From assembly GCF_051401765.1 (NCBI RefSeq), contig NW_027480423.1, positions 4,650,001 through 4,714,000 of the forward strand: a stretch of 64,000 nucleotides of DNA, given 5' to 3'. Below are positions 63,317 through 64,000 of the stretch, piece by piece. Each line of letters begins with the position of its first letter. The first letter of the stretch is position 1. The translations under genes and the position numbers were made by a program. The notes under the pieces are model-generated. The model did no database searches. It was not told the DNA's origin and was given only the letters and a program-made list of their open reading frames with translations. This stretch comes from Calliopsis andreniformis (Eukaryota; Arthropoda; Insecta; Hymenoptera; Andrenidae).

Positions 63317-64000
63317 CTAGAGTGAAGCCTAGTTTGCTCGGAATGTAAAAATGACCATAACATTCACACTGGTTGAAATTATTCGTTTTATACGACGGAA
63401 AAGCTGTTGCATCTTTATTGTATTTTATGCTTCTGGCGTTGACTTCTAAGGCCCTAACTATTCGATCTGGTGGAACAACGCCCTAGAGTGAAGCCTAGGT
63501 TGCCTGGGACGTACAAATGACCATCACTTTCACACGGGTTGCAATTATTCCTGTTATAGGATGGAAAGACTGTTGTATTTTTAATGTATTTTATGCTTCA
63601 GGCGTTGACTTCTGAGGCCGTAGCTATTCGATGTGCTGGAAGAACGCCATAGAGTGAAGCCTAGGTTGCCCGGAACGTAGAAATGACCATAAGTTTCATA
63701 CTGGTTGCAATTATTTGTTCTATACGATGGAAAAACTGTTGTATTTATATTGTATTTTATGCTTCTGGCGTTGACTTCTTAGGCCCTAACTATTCGATCT
63801 GGTGGAGCAATGCCTCAGAGTTAAGCCTAGGATGCCCGAAACGCCGAAATGATCATTAACTTCACGCTTGTTGAAATTATTCCTGTTATACGTTGAAAAG
63901 GCTGTTGTATTTGTATTGTATTTTATGCTTCAGGCGTAGGCTTCTAAAGCCGTAGCTATTCGATATGGAGGAGCACCGCCCTAGAGTGAAGCCTAGGATG
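63317..64000 (+). repeat. Right end of window, satellite continues
   Basis: About four monomers, cut by the window end. The last ones are irregular: TACGTTGAAAAGGCTG at 63890, TATGGAGGAGCACCG near 63974, and a divergent-subtype monomer just before. The array edge is not in view. Confidence 0.85.
63725..63890 (+). repeat. Divergent monomer subtype near the right end
   Basis: TGCCTCAGAGTTAAG at 63811 is followed by CCTAGGATGCCCGAAACG and CCGAAATGATCATTAAC. It is closest to the two left-end examples (1159, 1325) in keeping TGCC for CGCC and GATCATTA. Confidence 0.7.

Larger units (their letters stand above)
1..64000 (+). repeat. 166-bp satellite array filling the whole window
   Basis: Landmarks such as CGATGG, CTGGTGGAGCAACGCC, GCCTAGGTTGCCCGGAACG and TGCAATTATTCG recur every 166 bases from end to end. 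Checked anchors (1, 332, 498, 3311, 5137, 7129, 9121, 12441, 20904, 30365, 47461, 58745, 63891) all fall on multiples of 166 with a slowly growing deficit that reaches 20 bases after 385 units. All monomers read in the same direction; I found no inversion, no transposon and no flanking sequence. The by-eye consensus has an AT-rich part (monomer positions about 11-40 and 150-166) and a GC-richer part (about 41-120). A centromeric or pericentromeric role is inferred from array type and is not shown directly. Confidence 0.98.

Noticed and set aside
1..64000. CRISPR array
   Set aside because: The repeats are contiguous 166-bp units with no unique spacers, far longer than CRISPR repeats.
1..64000. 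Tandem gene family, rDNA spacer or telomeric repeat
   Set aside because: No conserved frame across monomers, no rRNA-like sequence and no short G-rich telomere motif was seen.
1..64000. Transposon or retrotransposon insertions, as often found in centromeric arrays
   Set aside because: The 166-bp register is continuous at every anchor checked, leaving no room for an insertion. No terminal repeats or transposase or polymerase motifs were seen.
1..64000. Inverted arrays or orientation switches
   Set aside because: All landmarks were found in the forward direction along the full window; I saw no reverse-complement monomer.
1..64000. Naming the species from the 166-bp unit length
   Set aside because: Unrelated organisms have satellites of this length, and I cannot match the sequence itself.

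Overview
The window is one uninterrupted block of tandem satellite DNA. From base 1 to base 64000 I see a single repeat family with a 166-bp unit, always in the same orientation. There is no unique sequence, transposon, RNA gene or credible protein-coding gene. Anchoring on the CGATGG that opens my monomer register, the anchor at base 1 and the one at 63891 are exactly 385 monomers apart, with a net shortfall of 20 bases (mean unit 165.95 bp). The consensus I built by eye is about 41% GC.

This is a eukaryotic chromosome, most likely a centromeric or pericentromeric array. The unit length suits a nucleosome plus linker, the array is head-to-tail over tens of kilobases, and it shows layered higher-order duplication. 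The species cannot be named from the sequence. Satellites of about 166 bp have been described, as I recall, in Medicago truncatula centromeres (MtR3) and in the beetle Tribolium freemani. That is a match in length only; I do not know those sequences well enough to compare. CpG positions vary mainly to TG and CA, which suggests germline cytosine methylation and fits a plant or vertebrate better than a beetle.

Layout. Bases 1-2810 hold the most irregular monomers and half of all net length loss in the window. Bases 2811-10425 hold four copies of an 11-monomer (1826-bp) segment: A and B are full, C has lost one monomer, and D is partial, with spacer monomers between. Bases 10426-16132 are shuffled monomers. 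Bases 16133-31427 hold blocks repeated at 11.3-, 9.5-, 4.5- and 3.0-kb offsets. Bases 31428-47029 are two apparently identical tandem copies of a 47-monomer, 7801-bp segment (X1, X2). Bases 47030-47459 resume the sequence that preceded X1. Bases 47460-58744 are a second tandem duplication of a 35-monomer segment, Y1 (5476 bp, two monomers deleted) and Y2 (5808 bp), itself derived from the X-type sequence. Bases 58745-64000 are a mosaic of X-type and 25-kb-type blocks with an 11-monomer-spaced repeat, ending near a divergent monomer subtype also seen close to the left end.

The picture is successive in-register amplification and deletion, as expected from unequal crossover or break-induced replication. 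The most notable sequence signal is a CENP-B-box-like 17-mer spanning the monomer junction. It is kept in some monomers and lost in others, reaching 8 of 9 essential bases at five sites. An imperfect dyad around CCTAGG is also conserved. All block limits were read by eye and should be taken as good to a few tens of bases, except where exact offsets are given.
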